Below, piece after piece: positions 39,617 to 49,933 of a DNA stretch of 64,000 bases; position 1 is the stretch's first letter, and each line of letters opens with the position of its first letter. The position numbers and the translations under genes were made by a program. The DNA lies in assembly GCF_001542855.1 (NCBI RefSeq), contig NZ_LNBY01000001.1, positions 806,001 to 870,000 on the forward strand. The letters are read 5' to 3'. This stretch comes from Erythrobacter sp. AP23 (GTDB lineage: Bacteria; Pseudomonadota; Alphaproteobacteria; Sphingomonadales; Sphingomonadaceae). The notes below the pieces were generated by a model. The model was not told the origin of the DNA. It did not search any database and was given only the letters and a program-made list of their open reading frames with translations.

Positions 39617-40105
39617 TTATTCGGCGTCAGCCTTTTCAGCCTGCTTCGGCGCGATCACTTCGACCTTGCCGCCAGCCTTTTCGACCGCCTCGATGGCGCC
39701 CTTCGAAGCGCCGGCGACCTTGAAGCTGACCTTGGCCTTGATCTCGCCCTTGCCGAGGAGGCGGACGCCGTCCTTGCCACCACGCGCGAGGCCGGCGGCC
39801 TGCAGCGCTTCGTGGTCGACGACCTTCTTGCCGTCGAGCTTCTTGGCGTCGATGAACTTCTGGACCATGCCGATGTTCACTTCGGCGTAGTCCTTGCCGA
39901 AGGGGTTGTTGAAACCACGTTTCGGCAGACGCATGTGCAGCGGCATCTGGCCGCCTTCGAAGCCCTTGATGGCCACGCCCGAACGGCTCTTCTGGCCCTT
40001 CTGGCCACGGCCGCCGGTCTTGCCCTTGCCCGAGCCGATGCCACGGCCGACGCGGATGCGGTTCTTGCGTGCGCCCGAGTTGTCGCGGATGTCATTCAGT
40101 TTCAT
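39617..40105 (-). CDS. rplO: 50S ribosomal protein L15
   Basis: 162 aa from ATG 40105: [20 protein letters not shown] with the Gly-rich segment [20 protein letters not shown], then [11 protein letters not shown]. Start moved inward from longer in-frame readings because this is the family N-terminus. It is now the first gene of rplO-secY-adk and must have its own promoter in 40106-40277. Confidence 0.97.
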   Translation of the reverse strand: MKLNDIRDNSGARKNRIRVGRGIGSGKGKTGGRGQKGQKSRSGVAIKGFEGGQMPLHMRLPKRGFNNPFGKDYAEVNIGMVQKFIDAKKLDGKKVVDHEALQAAGLARGGKDGVRLLGKGEIKAKVSFKVAGASKGAIEAVEKAGGKVEVIAPKQAEKADAE

Positions 40106-40254
40106 AGTGCACTCGCTTTCGCTTTCTAACGCCCCTTCACGGGGATCGCGCTGTTGGGAAGTCGGCGCCGATAGTCGGTTTGAACGACCTTGTCGACCCC
40201 CTGGCTGGTGCGCCGTACGTTTTATCACATCGACTAGCTGTATCTCACCCAATC

Positions 40255-40283
40255 TTATTGTTTATCTATAGCCAAACTATAAT
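40255..40283 (+). promoter_or_regulatory. Candidate promoter of the glycosyltransferase gene
   Basis: A perfect -10 TATAAT at 40278-40283 preceded, with a 17-base spacer, by TTATTG at 40255-40260 (weak -35). The flank is AT-rich against a GC-rich background. Transcription would begin near 40290. Confidence 0.5.
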
Positions 40284-40333
40284 AGTGGTAAGAGATGGGA
40301 CGATCGGAATTCGGCTCTGATCAATGGTGCGAG

Positions 40334-41800
40334 ATGAACCCCGTGAGGCAACCGCTAAGCGCTAGGATATGCGCACTGCAGTTTACTCTGTTTCTTGTAA
40401 CCACGCTTCTGATACGCGCATCTACGCTGGGCCATCCCGACTACTTTCTGGACGATGCATTCTATTTTGCATCGGGGATTGAAGTGCAGCAGGGTGCGAT
40501 CCCCTTCGTGGACGTTTGGGATCGCAAACCTTACGGCAATTTTCTGCTGTTCGCAGCTATCGCCGCACTGTCGCATGACCCGGCGACATTTCAATTGGCG
40601 GCAATGGCCTTCGTGGCCACGACCGCATTGATTCTTTCGATGATAACAAGCGCCCGATTCGGAAACGTTGCCGGCACAGCCGCGGGTCTTCTGTATATCC
40701 TCCAACTTCCGCTGTTCGGCGGCGATACGGTCCAAACCCCGATATTCTATAATGCCTTGGTCGCCGGAGCCGTGTTGCTCCTCACACGCACGGCGGTGCA
40801 TGAGGATCTCGCACGCACGGCAAGAACGACATCGGCATCTATGTTGCTGCTAGGGCTGGCGCTTACCATCAAAACAAGCGTCATAGCCGAGGCGATAGCG
40901 CTCGGCCTCTTTGCGAGCTGGAACTGGTGGCGATCTGCCCGCCCAAGCCCGATAAGTATGGCCGGTCAAGCTGGCAAGTGGGCACTAATCGGCGCAGCAC
41001 CGTCTCTGGCCATTGCAGCCGGATACTGGATTGTGGGCTACTGGGATATCTATTGGCACGCAATGGTCGTTTCCAATCTATCGAAGGCATATGATTTTCA
41101 GACCGCAGCGGACCGCGCCCATCTCATGATGCGGCTGATTGCTCCACTCGCATTTCTAGCGGTCGCAGGATGGATCAAATGGCGCAAGCTTCCAGAAGCC
41201 AAACTCTTGGGAATATGGACATTATCCGCCCTTGTCGGACTGCTTATGCTTCGCAACTTCTATTCGCATTATGCTCTCCCGATACTCATGCCACTCGCAA
41301 TCCTATCCGGCGCGATTTTGTCGAACTGGATCGCCGCGGCGCTCGCTTCGGCGACTGCTCTGGCCATTGTCTTCTGGCTTACTCCACCAACGGACTTCGC
41401 CCAGACCCGAATGGCCCAGTACGCCTTTGATCGCATGGCCAAAAGCATCCGCGCGCACGGCGGTGAGCGAGGACTATTCGTCTATGACGGTCCAGTCCTA
41501 TTGTACGACGCCATACCAAGCCGACCTCCGACCCCCCTCTTTTTCCCTCCCCACCTCAACCATGACATAGAGCGCGATGTCAGCCACCTTTCCACACGAC
41601 GGGAAGTCAAGAACGTCCTCGCCTCCACACCGGGCACCGTCGTGCTGGCTACCATGCCCCGCCAATATCCAGTCAATTGGGAAACCCGTCGTATGGTGTT
41701 GCGATACGTTGGTGATAATTGCCGAAAAGTCGACGAGGTTCTCATGCCAATGCGGGACCGGCTCGATAGGATTGCCGTCTGGGGCGACTGCCGCGAATGA
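40334..41800 (+). CDS. Membrane glycosyltransferase, GT39/ArnT-like
   Basis: About 488 aa with 10-12 membrane segments. The first large loop carries GHPDYFLDDAFYFASG...IPFVDVWDRKPYGNF, the acidic pair and later Pro-Tyr typical of dolichol-type PMT/ArnT glycosyltransferases, which transfer sugars from polyprenyl phosphates on the outer face of the membrane. The C-terminal 110 residues form a soluble domain. It is transcribed against the ribosomal genes between rplO and rpmD and is AT-richer than they are, so it looks inserted. ATG 40334 fits the promoter; ATG 40295 would leave almost no leader. Confidence 0.75.
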   Translation: MNPVRQPLSARICALQFTLFLVTTLLIRASTLGHPDYFLDDAFYFASGIEVQQGAIPFVDVWDRKPYGNFLLFAAIAALSHDPATFQLAAMAFVATTALILSMITSARFGNVAGTAAGLLYILQLPLFGGDTVQTPIFYNALVAGAVLLLTRTAVHEDLARTARTTSASMLLLGLALTIKTSVIAEAIALGLFASWNWWRSARPSPISMAGQAGKWALIGAAPSLAIAAGYWIVGYWDIYWHAMVVSNLSKAYDFQTAADRAHLMMRLIAPLAFLAVAGWIKWRKLPEAKLLGIWTLSALVGLLMLRNFYSHYALPILMPLAILSGAILSNWIAAALASATALAIVFWLTPPTDFAQTRMAQYAFDRMAKSIRAHGGERGLFVYDGPVLLYDAIPSRPPTPLFFPPHLNHDIERDVSHLSTRREVKNVLASTPGTVVLATMPRQYPVNWETRRMVLRYVGDNCRKVDEVLMPMRDRLDRIAVWGDCRE

Positions 41801-41815
41801 CAGAACGCTACATAC

Positions 41816-41845
41816 AAAAAGCCCCGGCGCTGAGGCCGGGGCTTT
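41816..41845. terminator. Bidirectional Rho-independent terminator
   Basis: Perfect 11-bp stem AAAGCCCCGGC / GCCGGGGCTTT (41818-41828 and 41835-41845) with loop gctgag. It has T runs on both strands (TTTTT on the minus side). It ends the plus-strand glycosyltransferase gene and the minus-strand r-protein operon just after rpmD. Confidence 0.9.
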
Positions 41846-41872
41846 CCTGTTCACATTTGGGGTGGCGCGAGA

Positions 41873-42058
41873 TCAGTCGACCACCGCTACCAGATGCGGG
41901 ATCTTGGCGATCGCGCCGCGCACCTCGGGGGTGTCCTGGCGTTCGACGACCTTGTGCATCTTGTCGAGGCCCAGGCCGACCAGAATCTTCTTCTGGCTTT
42001 CCGGGCGACGGATCGGCGAACCGATCTGCTTGATCTTGATGGTTTTCGCTTTGGCCAT
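41873..42058 (-). CDS. rpmD: 50S ribosomal protein L30
   Basis: 61 aa: [40 protein letters not shown], all typical of L30. Last gene before the strong terminator at 41816-41845, so the spc operon stops here instead of continuing into rplO. Confidence 0.97.
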   Translation of the reverse strand: MAKAKTIKIKQIGSPIRRPESQKKILVGLGLDKMHKVVERQDTPEVRGAIAKIPHLVAVVD

Positions 42059-42063
42059 CGATC

Positions 42064-42891
42064 TTACTCCGCGATAGCGGCGGCGTCGGCTTCAGCCTCG
42101 GCCTCCGAAGCGCCACCACGGCCGAGCAGGTCGGCGACCTTCTTGCCGCGACGCTGGGCAACCGACTTCGGCGAAGTCTGGTCCTGCAGCGCGTCGAAAG
42201 TGGCGCGGATCATGTTGTAGGGGTTCGAGGTGCCGACCGACTTGGTCACCACGTCGGCGACGCCGAGGCTCTCGAACACGGCACGCATCGGACCACCGGC
42301 GATGATACCGGTACCCGCAGGCGCGGTGCGGACGGTGACCTTGCCGGCACCGAAGTGGCCCTTGCCGTCGTGATGGAGGGTACGGCCCTCCTTCAGCGCG
42401 ACGCGGATCATCTTCTTGCGCGCAGCGGCGGTCGCTTTGCTGATCGCCTCGGGAACTTCGCGGGCCTTGCCCTTGCCGAAGCCGACACGGCCCTGGCCGT
42501 CGCCGACAACCACGAGTGCAGCGAAACCGAAGCGCTTACCGCCCTTCACCGTCTTGCTGACACGATTGATGTGGACGAGCTTCTCGATGATGCCGTCGTC
42601 TTCTTCCTCGCGGCGGTTGCCGCGACGGTTGTCGCGGCCACCACGACCGCGACCGCGATCGTTGCCGCCGCGGCCACCGCGGCCACGACCTTCGCGCTGC
42701 TGCGGCTGCCCTTCGGCACCCTGAGCAGGGCTCTGGTTGGCGGCGGCTTCCGAGGGAGTATCGGCTACTGCCGGCTCTTCCTTGGTCACGGCTGCTTCGG
42801 TCTCGGCCTTCGCCTCGGTCGCTTCAACCTTGGTCTCCTCGACCTTGGTTTCCGCTTCGGTGTTTTCGGTTTTCTTGTCGTCAGCCATCAT
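42064..42891 (-). CDS. rpsE: 30S ribosomal protein S5 with long N-terminal extension
   Basis: 275 aa, about 100 longer than the common 166-aa S5. Residues 1-65 are Glu/Ala/Thr-rich and acidic; residues 66-98 are an Arg/Gly-rich tract ([20 protein letters not shown]). The S5 core follows: [52 protein letters not shown] short acidic C-terminal tail ends the protein. The RG tract could contact rRNA or mRNA. ATG-ATG start; either codon is possible. Confidence 0.96.
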   Translation of the reverse strand: MMADDKKTENTEAETKVEETKVEATEAKAETEAAVTKEEPAVADTPSEAAANQSPAQGAEGQPQQREGRGRGGRGGNDRGRGRGGRDNRRGNRREEEDDGIIEKLVHINRVSKTVKGGKRFGFAALVVVGDGQGRVGFGKGKAREVPEAISKATAAARKKMIRVALKEGRTLHHDGKGHFGAGKVTVRTAPAGTGIIAGGPMRAVFESLGVADVVTKSVGTSNPYNMIRATFDALQDQTSPKSVAQRRGKKVADLLGRGGASEAEAEADAAAIAE

Positions 42892-43235
42892 CAGAACTCC
42901 AGCCCGCCTTCGCGAGCGGCGTCGGCCAGCGCCTTGACGCGGCCATGGAACAGGAAGCCGCCGCGATCGAACACGACGGTGGTCACGCCGGCCTTCTTGG
43001 CAGCAGCGGCGATATCGCTGCCGACCTTCTTGGCGGCATCGACATTGGCGCCCGAGCCCTTCGCGCCCAGCGTCGAAGCGGCGGCAACGGTCTTGCCGGC
43101 AGCATCGTCGATGATCTGCGCGTAGATGTGCTTGCCGGTGCGGTGCACCGACAGGCGGGGCTTGCCACCCGACACGTTGCGAAGCGCAGTGCGGACGCGG
43201 CGACGGCGACGTTCAAAGAGAGAGAGCTTTGCCAT
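42891..43235 (-). CDS. rplR: 50S ribosomal protein L18
   Basis: 114 aa from ATG 43235: [20 protein letters not shown], then [21 protein letters not shown] and the C-terminal [20 protein letters not shown]. Binds 5S rRNA. The stop shares one base with the rpsE start codon. Confidence 0.97.
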   Translation of the reverse strand: MAKLSLFERRRRRVRTALRNVSGGKPRLSVHRTGKHIYAQIIDDAAGKTVAAASTLGAKGSGANVDAAKKVGSDIAAAAKKAGVTTVVFDRGGFLFHGRVKALADAAREGGLEF

Positions 43236-43236
43236 C

Positions 43237-43770
43237 TTACTTCTTCTTCCCTTCCTTGCGGAAGACATATTCGCCGCGGTATTTGATGCCCTTGCCCTTG
43301 TAGGGCTCGGGCTTACGCCACTTGCGGACGTTCGCCGCGAACTGGCCCACGGCCTGCTTATCGATACCGCTGATCTCGACGGTGGTCTGATCGGGCGTCT
43401 TCACCTCGATGCCTTCCGGCACGTCCAGGTCGACATCGTGCGAATAGCCGAGCTGAAGCTTGAGCTTCTTGCCCTGCGCCTGCGCACGGTAACCGACACC
43501 GCTGATCTCGAGGACCTTGGTGAAGCCTTCGGTCACGCCTTCGACCAGGTTCGACACCATGGTGCGCTGCATGCCCCAGTGGTTGCGGGCAGCGCGTGTG
43601 TCGTTGGCCGGCTTGACCGAAATCTCGCCGTCTTCAAGCTTGTATTCGATCAGGTCCGACAGGCCCATGGTGAGGGTGCCCTTTGGCCCTTTCACGTTGA
43701 GCGTGCCATTATCGATATTGGCGGTGACGCCGCTAGGGATCGCCACCGGCTTTTTGCCGATGCGGCTCAT
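43237..43770 (-). CDS. rplF: 50S ribosomal protein L6
   Basis: 177 aa: [40 protein letters not shown], and the C-terminal [20 protein letters not shown]. Sits near the factor-binding site of the 50S subunit. Its start codon overlaps the rpsH stop by one base. Confidence 0.98.
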   Translation of the reverse strand: MSRIGKKPVAIPSGVTANIDNGTLNVKGPKGTLTMGLSDLIEYKLEDGEISVKPANDTRAARNHWGMQRTMVSNLVEGVTEGFTKVLEISGVGYRAQAQGKKLKLQLGYSHDVDLDVPEGIEVKTPDQTTVEISGIDKQAVGQFAANVRKWRKPEPYKGKGIKYRGEYVFRKEGKKK

Positions 43771-44165
43771 CAGAACACCTCCGCCAGCACTTCGCCGCCG
43801 ACGTTCTCGGTGCGCGCCTCGTTGTCCGAAAGCACGCCCTTCGGCGTCGAGACGATGGTGATGCCAAGGCCGTTGCGCACAACCGGGAGCTCCTTCGAAC
43901 CCGAATAGACGCGGCGGCCAGGCTTGGAGACGCGGGCAACGTGCTTGATCGCAGGTTCGCCCTCGAAATATTTCAGTTCGATCCGCAGCTGTGCGTGCTT
44001 GGCCGAAGCGTCTTCGCTGTAGCCACGGATGTAGCCTTCGCGCTGGAGCACTTCGAGGACGTTCGCACGCAGCTTGCTGGCGGGCGAAAGGACGCTGTCC
44101 TTCTTCGCGCGCTGGCCGTTGCGGATGCGGGTGAGCATATCACCCAGGGGATCGGTCATAGCCAT
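43770..44165 (-). CDS. rpsH: 30S ribosomal protein S8
   Basis: 131 aa: [32 protein letters not shown], and the conserved [19 protein letters not shown]. It binds 16S rRNA, and in many bacteria S8 also represses the spc operon by binding its mRNA. Two ATGs (44165 and 44159) could start it. Confidence 0.97.
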   Translation of the reverse strand: MAMTDPLGDMLTRIRNGQRAKKDSVLSPASKLRANVLEVLQREGYIRGYSEDASAKHAQLRIELKYFEGEPAIKHVARVSKPGRRVYSGSKELPVVRNGLGITIVSTPKGVLSDNEARTENVGGEVLAEVF

Positions 44166-44176
44166 CTGTCTTTACC

Positions 44177-44482
44177 TCACCAGCTCGACTTGGTCAGGCC
44201 CGGGATCAGGCCCTTGTTGCCGAGGTCGCGCAGTTCGATGCGGTTGAGGCCGAACTTGCGGTAATAGCCGCGCGGGCGGCCGGTGGTGGAGCAGCGGTTG
44301 CGCACCCGGGTCGGGTTCGCATTGCGCGGCAGTTCCGCCATCTTGAGGCGCGCGATAAGACGCTCGCTCTCATCGAGGCTTTCGTCGTTCGCGATAGCCT
44401 TCAGCTTCGCGTACTTGTCCGCATACTGCTTGACGAGCTTCTTGCGACGCTCGTTCTTGTTGATCGAACTCAGTTTCGCCAT
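44177..44482 (-). CDS. rpsN: 30S ribosomal protein S14
   Basis: 101 aa, the long zinc-free form: [53 protein letters not shown]. Only one Cys is present in the region where the short form has a CxxC pair. Confidence 0.97.
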   Translation of the reverse strand: MAKLSSINKNERRKKLVKQYADKYAKLKAIANDESLDESERLIARLKMAELPRNANPTRVRNRCSTTGRPRGYYRKFGLNRIELRDLGNKGLIPGLTKSSW

Positions 44483-44508
44483 TGGACTTAAGTTCCTCTT
44501 CTAGCGGC

Positions 44509-45087
44509 TCACGCCGCCTCCTTCTCTTCCGACGCTTCGGCCGGGAACGGGAAGCCGAACAGGCGGAGCAGTTCGCGCGCCTCTTCGTCGGTCTTCGCCG
44601 TCGTGGTTACGATGATGTCCATCCCCCGGACCTTGTCGATCTGGTCGTAGCTGATCTCGGGAAAGATGATCTGTTCCTTCAGGCCCATGGCGTAGTTGCC
44701 ACGGCCGTCGAACGACTTCGGGTTGAGGCCACGGAAGTCGCGGATGCGCGGCATTGCCACGGTCACCAGGCGATCCATGAACTCGTACATGCGGTCGCGG
44801 CGCAGGGTGACCTTGCAGCCGATCGGCATGCCTTCGCGCAGCTTGAACTGCGCGATCGACTTCTTGGCCTTGGTGATGACCGGCTTCTGGCCGGCGATCA
44901 GCGCCATTTCCTCGGCAGCTGTCTGGACCTTCTTCTTGTCCTGGCTGGCTTCACCGACGCCCATGTTGAGCGTGATCTTTTCCAGCTTCGGGACTTCGAG
45001 ACGGTTCTTGTAGCCGAACTTCTCGGTCATCGCCTTGACGATCTGGTCGTCATAGCGCTGCTTCGTGCGGGGCGTATAATCAGCCAT
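44509..45087 (-). CDS. rplE: 50S ribosomal protein L5
   Basis: 192 aa: [52 protein letters not shown], then [20 protein letters not shown]. Binds 5S rRNA and contacts P-site tRNA. A short acidic tail ([10 protein letters not shown]) is present. Overlaps rplX by 8 bases. Confidence 0.98.
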   Translation of the reverse strand: MADYTPRTKQRYDDQIVKAMTEKFGYKNRLEVPKLEKITLNMGVGEASQDKKKVQTAAEEMALIAGQKPVITKAKKSIAQFKLREGMPIGCKVTLRRDRMYEFMDRLVTVAMPRIRDFRGLNPKSFDGRGNYAMGLKEQIIFPEISYDQIDKVRGMDIIVTTTAKTDEEARELLRLFGFPFPAEASEEKEAA

Positions 45088-45400
45088 CGATGGTCTCCCC
45101 GGATTTCACGGCAACGCGCACCTTCTTGCCGTCCTTTTCTTCGAAACGGACGCGGGTGGGCTTGCCATCCTTCGGATCTGCCAGCGCAACCTTGCTGATG
45201 GCCATCGGCGCTTCGAAGCGGTCGATGCCACCCTGCGGGTTCTGCTGGGTCGGCTTGCGGTGACGGGCGGCGACGTTCACGCCTTCAACGACGATCTTGC
45301 CATCCTTCGGCATGACCTTCGCGACGGTACCGGTCTTGCCCTTGTCCTTGCCGGACAGGACGACGACGCTGTCACCCTTCTTGATCTTAGCGGCGGCCAT
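45080..45400 (-). CDS. rplX: 50S ribosomal protein L24
   Basis: 106 aa from ATG 45400: [20 protein letters not shown] is the KOW motif, then [20 protein letters not shown]. Early assembly protein of the 50S. The start shares a base with the rplN stop. Confidence 0.97.
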   Translation of the reverse strand: MAAAKIKKGDSVVVLSGKDKGKTGTVAKVMPKDGKIVVEGVNVAARHRKPTQQNPQGGIDRFEAPMAISKVALADPKDGKPTRVRFEEKDGKKVRVAVKSGETIDG

Positions 45401-45768
45401 TACAGCACCTCCGGAGCAAGCGAGATGATCTTCATGAAGCCGCGGCCGCGCAGTTCGCGCACGACGGGTCCGAAGATACGGGTGCCGATCGGCTCTTCGC
45501 TCTTGTTCACGAGCACCGCGGCATTGCTGTCGAAGCGGATCACGCTGCCATCGGGGCGGCGGACGTCCTTCTTCGTGCGCACGATGACGGCGCGATGGAC
45601 ATCGCCCTTCTTCACCTTGGTGCGCGGCTGGGCTTCCTTGACGGAAACCACGATCACGTCGCCCACGGAGGCAGTCCGGCGCTTCGAGCCGCCCAGTACC
45701 TTGATGCACTGGACGCGCTTGGCGCCGCTGTTGTCCGCGACGTCGAGATTGGATTGCATCTGGATCAT
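45400..45768 (-). CDS. rplN: 50S ribosomal protein L14
   Basis: 122 aa: [48 protein letters not shown]...[10 protein letters not shown]. Full family length, no unusual features; 65 bases separate it from rpsQ. Confidence 0.98.
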   Translation of the reverse strand: MIQMQSNLDVADNSGAKRVQCIKVLGGSKRRTASVGDVIVVSVKEAQPRTKVKKGDVHRAVIVRTKKDVRRPDGSVIRFDSNAAVLVNKSEEPIGTRIFGPVVRELRGRGFMKIISLAPEVL

Positions 45769-45833
45769 CGATCCGGTTCCTTCTCAATGGCTTGCCGGGA
45801 CGTTTGCCCGGCAGTTCCTACGTCAAACTAGCT

Positions 45834-46124
45834 TCAGTTACCTGCGGCTTCGACTTCGAGGTCGGCCTCGACAGCCTGCGTGCCGCCAGCGGTAACGCGA
45901 TCGATCACCTGCCAGGTCTTGGTCTTGGAGATCGGCTTGGTTTCTTCGATGCGCACGACGTCGCCGAGGGTGAACTCGTTCTTCTCGTCATGGGCATGGT
46001 ACTTCTTCGAACGACGGATGATCTTCCCGTAGAGGGGATGCTTCACCTTACGCTCGACGAGCACGGTCACGGTCTTGTCGGTCTTGTCGGAGGTGACGGT
46101 CCCGATCAGGATACGCTTGGGCAT
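45834..46124 (-). CDS. rpsQ: 30S ribosomal protein S17
   Basis: 96 aa: [60 protein letters not shown]. The last 16 residues ([15 protein letters not shown]) are an Ala/Glu tail beyond the core domain. Confidence 0.97.
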   Translation of the reverse strand: MPKRILIGTVTSDKTDKTVTVLVERKVKHPLYGKIIRRSKKYHAHDEKNEFTLGDVVRIEETKPISKTKTWQVIDRVTAGGTQAVEADLEVEAAGN

Positions 46125-46134
46125 GGTCTACTCC

Positions 46135-46344
46135 TTAAGCCTTCGCTTCGGCCGAGCGCGAACGCTCGTTCTGCAGCGTCTTGATCTTGGCGATCGTGCG
46201 GCGGACTTCGCGGATGCGGGCCGGCGCTTCGAGCTGGTTCGTCGCCGACTGGAAGCGCAGGTTGAACTGCTCGCGCTTCAGCGTGGTCAATTCTTCGGCC
46301 AGCTGGTCGTCCGACTTCTGGCGCAGGTCTTCGGTCTTGGCCAT
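46135..46344 (-). CDS. rpmC: 50S ribosomal protein L29
   Basis: 69 aa: [56 protein letters not shown]. Helical protein at the tunnel exit. Sequence before it is ATG-ATG; the first ATG (46347) would give ATGA overlap with the rplP stop, the second is used here. Confidence 0.96.
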   Translation of the reverse strand: MAKTEDLRQKSDDQLAEELTTLKREQFNLRFQSATNQLEAPARIREVRRTIAKIKTLQNERSRSAEAKA

Positions 46345-46778
46345 CATTCGCCTCCCAGGTGGGCGGTGTCGCCCAGGCGGGCAACGACCTTGGTCTTGAT
46401 CGGCAGCTTCATCGCTGCACGTTCGAATGCTTCGGCAGCCAGCGGGCCGGCGACGCCGTCGAGTTCGAACAGAATGCGGCCCGGCTTCACGCGAGCGGCC
46501 CAATATTCGACCGAACCCTTGCCCTTACCCTGACGGACTTCGGCAGGCTTCTTCGACACCGGCACATCGGGGAACACGCGGATCCACAGACGACCCTGAC
46601 GCTTGATGTGACGGGTGATCGCACGGCGAGCCGCTTCGATCTGGCGAGCGGTAATCCGCTCGGGCTCGAGCGCCTTGAGACCGTAGGAGCCGAAGTTCAA
46701 GGTCGTGCCGCCTTTGGCGTCGCCCTTGATCTTGCCCTTGAAGGCCTTGCGGTACTTGGTTTTCTTCGGTTGCAGCAT
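46344..46778 (-). CDS. rplP: 50S ribosomal protein L16
   Basis: 144 aa: [63 protein letters not shown]-like core [15 protein letters not shown]. Needed for A-site tRNA placement. Confidence 0.98.
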   Translation of the reverse strand: MLQPKKTKYRKAFKGKIKGDAKGGTTLNFGSYGLKALEPERITARQIEAARRAITRHIKRQGRLWIRVFPDVPVSKKPAEVRQGKGKGSVEYWAARVKPGRILFELDGVAGPLAAEAFERAAMKLPIKTKVVARLGDTAHLGGE

Positions 46779-46799
46779 GGTTCTTTCCTAATCCTGCAA

Positions 46800-47495
46800 T
46801 CAGCGCGCCGGACGGACGCCCGAGGTCTGGGCTTCCATCATGAGGCGGTCCTGCGCGGTCGGGTCATGCGCCATGATCTCGCCCTTGAAGATCCAGCACT
46901 TGATGCCGATGATCCCGTAGGCGGTCAGCGCTTCGGCTTCCGCATAGTCGACGTTGGCGCGCAGGGTGTGAAGCGGCACACGGCCTTCGCGATACCATTC
47001 CACACGCGCGATTTCCGCGCCGCCGAGACGGCCGCCGCAGACGATCTTGATGCCTTCCGCGCCGAGACGAAGGGCCGACTGCACGGCGCGCTTCATGGCG
47101 CGGCGGAAAGCGACACGGCGGATCAGCTGATCGGCGATGCCCTGGGCGACGAGCTTGGCGTCGATTTCCGGCTTGCGGATTTCGACGATGTTCAGCTTCA
47201 CTTCGCTTTCGGTCATCTTCGCCAGCTTGGCCCGCAGCTTCTCGATGTCCGCGCCCTTCTTGCCGATGATGACACCGGGGCGAGCCGCATAGATCGAGAT
47301 GCGGCACAGCTTGGCCGGACGCTCGATCACGACCTTCGAGATGGCTGCCTGCGGCAGGCTCTCGACGATGTGCTTGCGGATTTCGATATCTTCGCTGAGC
47401 AGCTTGGCATAGTCACGCCCTTCGGCGTACCAGCGGCTGTCCCAGGTACGGTTGATCTGCAGGCGCAGACCGATCGGATTGCTCTTCTGGCCCAT
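46800..47495 (-). CDS. rpsC: 30S ribosomal protein S3
   Basis: 231 aa: [22 protein letters not shown] domain with [17 protein letters not shown], and SGRLGG-type segment [20 protein letters not shown]. Forms part of the mRNA entry channel. Confidence 0.98.
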   Translation of the reverse strand: MGQKSNPIGLRLQINRTWDSRWYAEGRDYAKLLSEDIEIRKHIVESLPQAAISKVVIERPAKLCRISIYAARPGVIIGKKGADIEKLRAKLAKMTESEVKLNIVEIRKPEIDAKLVAQGIADQLIRRVAFRRAMKRAVQSALRLGAEGIKIVCGGRLGGAEIARVEWYREGRVPLHTLRANVDYAEAEALTAYGIIGIKCWIFKGEIMAHDPTAQDRLMMEAQTSGVRPAR

Positions 47496-47496
47496 C

Positions 47497-47874
47497 TTAC
47501 GCCTCTTCCTGCTCGCGGACGACGATGCGCAGGCGGCTGAACGGCTTCAGGATGCGCGTCGACTTGCCGCGACCACGGGTGTGGAAACGCTTCATGGTAA
47601 TCGACTTGCCAACCGAAGCCTCGGCAACGACCAGCGCGTCGACATCGAGGTTGTGGTTGTTTTCCGCATTGGCGATCGCCGATGCGAGAACCTTGGTGGC
47701 GTCCTTCGCCATCGCCTTCTTCGAGAAAGCGAGGATGTTGAGCGCCTCTTCGGCCTTCTTGCCGCGGATCAGCTCGGCAACGAGGTTGAGCTTCTGCGCC
47801 GAACCACGGATCGTGGTTCCGACGGCGAGCGCCTCGTTGTCGGCTACGCGACGGGGTGCTTTCTGCTTGCTCAT
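47497..47874 (-). CDS. rplV: 50S ribosomal protein L22
   Basis: 125 aa: [40 protein letters not shown], and the tunnel-lining loop [20 protein letters not shown]. Site where macrolide resistance changes occur in other species. Ends one base before rpsC begins. Confidence 0.98.
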   Translation of the reverse strand: MSKQKAPRRVADNEALAVGTTIRGSAQKLNLVAELIRGKKAEEALNILAFSKKAMAKDATKVLASAIANAENNHNLDVDALVVAEASVGKSITMKRFHTRGRGKSTRILKPFSRLRIVVREQEEA

Positions 47875-48149
47875 CAGCGCTTACCCTTCTTGTCGGCAGC
47901 ATGGCCCGGGAAGGTGCGCGTGGGCGCGAATTCACCGAGCTTGTGGCCGACCATCTCTTCCGAAACGGAGACCGGGATGAACTTGTGACCGTTGTAGACG
48001 TTGAACGTCAGACCAACGAACTGCGGCAGGATGGTGGAACGGCGCGACCAGGTCTTGATCGGCTTGGTGCCACCGGCGTCCTGGGCGGTCTCGGCCTTCT
48101 TCAGAAGGCTGAGCTCGACGAACGGACCTTTCCAAACGGAACGAGCCAT
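47874..48149 (-). CDS. rpsS: 30S ribosomal protein S19
   Basis: 91 aa: [40 protein letters not shown], and the basic end [20 protein letters not shown]. Head protein of the 30S. Stop overlaps the rplV start codon by one base. Confidence 0.98.
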   Translation of the reverse strand: MARSVWKGPFVELSLLKKAETAQDAGGTKPIKTWSRRSTILPQFVGLTFNVYNGHKFIPVSVSEEMVGHKLGEFAPTRTFPGHAADKKGKR

Positions 48150-48155
48150 GTCGGA

Positions 48156-48992
48156 TTACCTCTTCTTCTTCGCGTGGCGCGAACGGATGATCATCTTGTC
48201 CGTCTGCTTGTTCTTGCGGGTACGGGCGCCCTTGGTCGGCTTGCCCCACGGAGTGACCGGATGACGGCCACCGCTCGTGCGGCCTTCACCACCACCGTGC
48301 GGGTGGTCGACCGGGTTCTTGGCGACACCGCGGGTCAGCGGCTTGATGCCCATCCAGCGACGACGACCGGCCTTGCCCAGGTTCTGGTTCTGGTTGTCCG
48401 GGTTCGACACGGCACCGACGGTGCCCATGCAGTCGGCGCGCAGGTAACGCTGCTCACCTGAATTGAGCCTGACGATGACCATGCCGCGATCACGACCGAC
48501 GAGCTGGACGTAGGAACCTGCGGCGCGGGCGATCTGGCCGCCCTTGCCCGGCTTCATTTCCACATTGTGGCAGATCGTACCGACCGGCATCTGGCCGAGC
48601 AGCATGGCGTTGCCCGGCTTGGTGTCGGCCTTCTCGGCAGCGATGACCTTGTCGCCGACAGCCAGACGCTGCGGAGCGAGGATGTAGGCCAGCTCGCCGT
48701 CGTCATACTTCACCAGCGCGATGAACGCGGTGCGGTTGGGATCGTATTCGATCCGCTCGACGGTGCCTTCGACGTCCCACTTGCGACGCTTGAAGTCGAC
48801 ATAGCGGTACTTCTGCTTGTGGCCGCCGGCCATGCCGCGCGACGTGACGTGGCCCTTATTGTTGCGGCCACCGGTCTTGCGCTTGCCTTCGACGAGCGAC
48901 TTGACCGGCTTGCCCTTGTACAGGCCCGACTTGTCGACGAGGATCAGGCCGCGACGGCCCGGGCTCGTTGGTTTGTAGTTCTTGAGTGCCAT
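48156..48992 (-). CDS. rplB: 50S ribosomal protein L2
   Basis: 278 aa: [40 protein letters not shown], and the C-terminal [20 protein letters not shown] with the His-rich loop needed for peptidyl transfer. Full family length. Confidence 0.98.
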   Translation of the reverse strand: MALKNYKPTSPGRRGLILVDKSGLYKGKPVKSLVEGKRKTGGRNNKGHVTSRGMAGGHKQKYRYVDFKRRKWDVEGTVERIEYDPNRTAFIALVKYDDGELAYILAPQRLAVGDKVIAAEKADTKPGNAMLLGQMPVGTICHNVEMKPGKGGQIARAAGSYVQLVGRDRGMVIVRLNSGEQRYLRADCMGTVGAVSNPDNQNQNLGKAGRRRWMGIKPLTRGVAKNPVDHPHGGGEGRTSGGRHPVTPWGKPTKGARTRKNKQTDKMIIRSRHAKKKR

Positions 48993-49005
48993 TTCTTATC
49001 TGCCC

Positions 49006-49314
49006 TCAGATACCGCTGGTGACGTCGATCGAGTCGCCGTCCTTCAGGGTGACCACGGCCTTCTTGAGGTCGTTGCGCTTGTAGGGCTTGCCCTTCCAGC
49101 GCTTGGTCTTGCCCTTCACGTTGATGGTATTCACGCCCGTCACACTCACGCCGAAGATCGCCTCGACCGCTTCCTTGATCTGCGGCTTGGTGGCATCGTT
49201 GGCGACCTTGAAGACAACGGCGTTGTTTTCCGACGCCAGCGTAGCCTTCTCGGTGATGTGCGGTGCGAGCACGACGTCGTAGTGACGCGCTTCCACTTCC
49301 TGCTTCTTAGCCAT
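49006..49314 (-). CDS. rplW: 50S ribosomal protein L23
   Basis: 102 aa: [60 protein letters not shown]. Docking site for trigger factor and SRP. Overlaps rplD by 8 bases. Confidence 0.98.
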   Translation of the reverse strand: MAKKQEVEARHYDVVLAPHITEKATLASENNAVVFKVANDATKPQIKEAVEAIFGVSVTGVNTINVKGKTKRWKGKPYKRNDLKKAVVTLKDGDSIDVTSGI

Positions 49315-49930
49315 TGAACCGGGCCTCCAGCTTTTCGACCGCGTCCTTGGTGAGGACCAGCGTGTCGTGCTTCAGGATGTCGTAGACGTTGGCGCCCATG
49401 GCCGGCAGCACGTTGACGCCGGGCAGGTTGCGGGCAGCCTTGCTGAAACCGTCGTTGACGCTTTCGCCGTCGATCACGAGGACCTTGCCGTTCCAGCCGG
49501 CCTTGTCGAAGTGACCCTTGAGAGCCTTGGTCTTGGCGTCCTTGAGCTCGAGGCTGTCGACGACGACGAGGCCGTCCTTCGCCTTGCTCGACAGGGCCAT
49601 CTTGAGACCGAGCGCGCGAACCTTCTTGTTGAGCGACTGCTCGAAGTCACGCTTGCGCGCACCGTGGGCCTTGCCGCCGCCAACGAAGATCGGGGCGCCG
49701 CGGTCGCCGTGGCGAGCCGTGCCGCCGCCCTTCTGGCGACCCCACTTCTTGCCGGTGCGGGCAACGTCCGAACGCTCGCGCGTCGGGCGGGCGGTGCCGC
49801 GGCGGTTCTCGAGCTGCCAGGTGACAACGCGATGCAGGATATCGGCACGCGGCTCGACACCGAACACGTCATCGTTCAGTTCGATGTCGCCCGACGCCTT
49901 GCCGTCGATTTTCTGGACCTTCACCTTCAC
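49307..49930 (-). CDS. rplD: 50S ribosomal protein L4
   Basis: 207 aa: [40 protein letters not shown] with the tunnel-reaching loop, then LEARFNG at the end. In enterobacteria L4 regulates the S10 operon; whether it does so here cannot be seen. Confidence 0.98.
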   Translation of the reverse strand: MKVKVQKIDGKASGDIELNDDVFGVEPRADILHRVVTWQLENRRGTARPTRERSDVARTGKKWGRQKGGGTARHGDRGAPIFVGGGKAHGARKRDFEQSLNKKVRALGLKMALSSKAKDGLVVVDSLELKDAKTKALKGHFDKAGWNGKVLVIDGESVNDGFSKAARNLPGVNVLPAMGANVYDILKHDTLVLTKDAVEKLEARFNG

Positions 49931-49933
49931 GGA

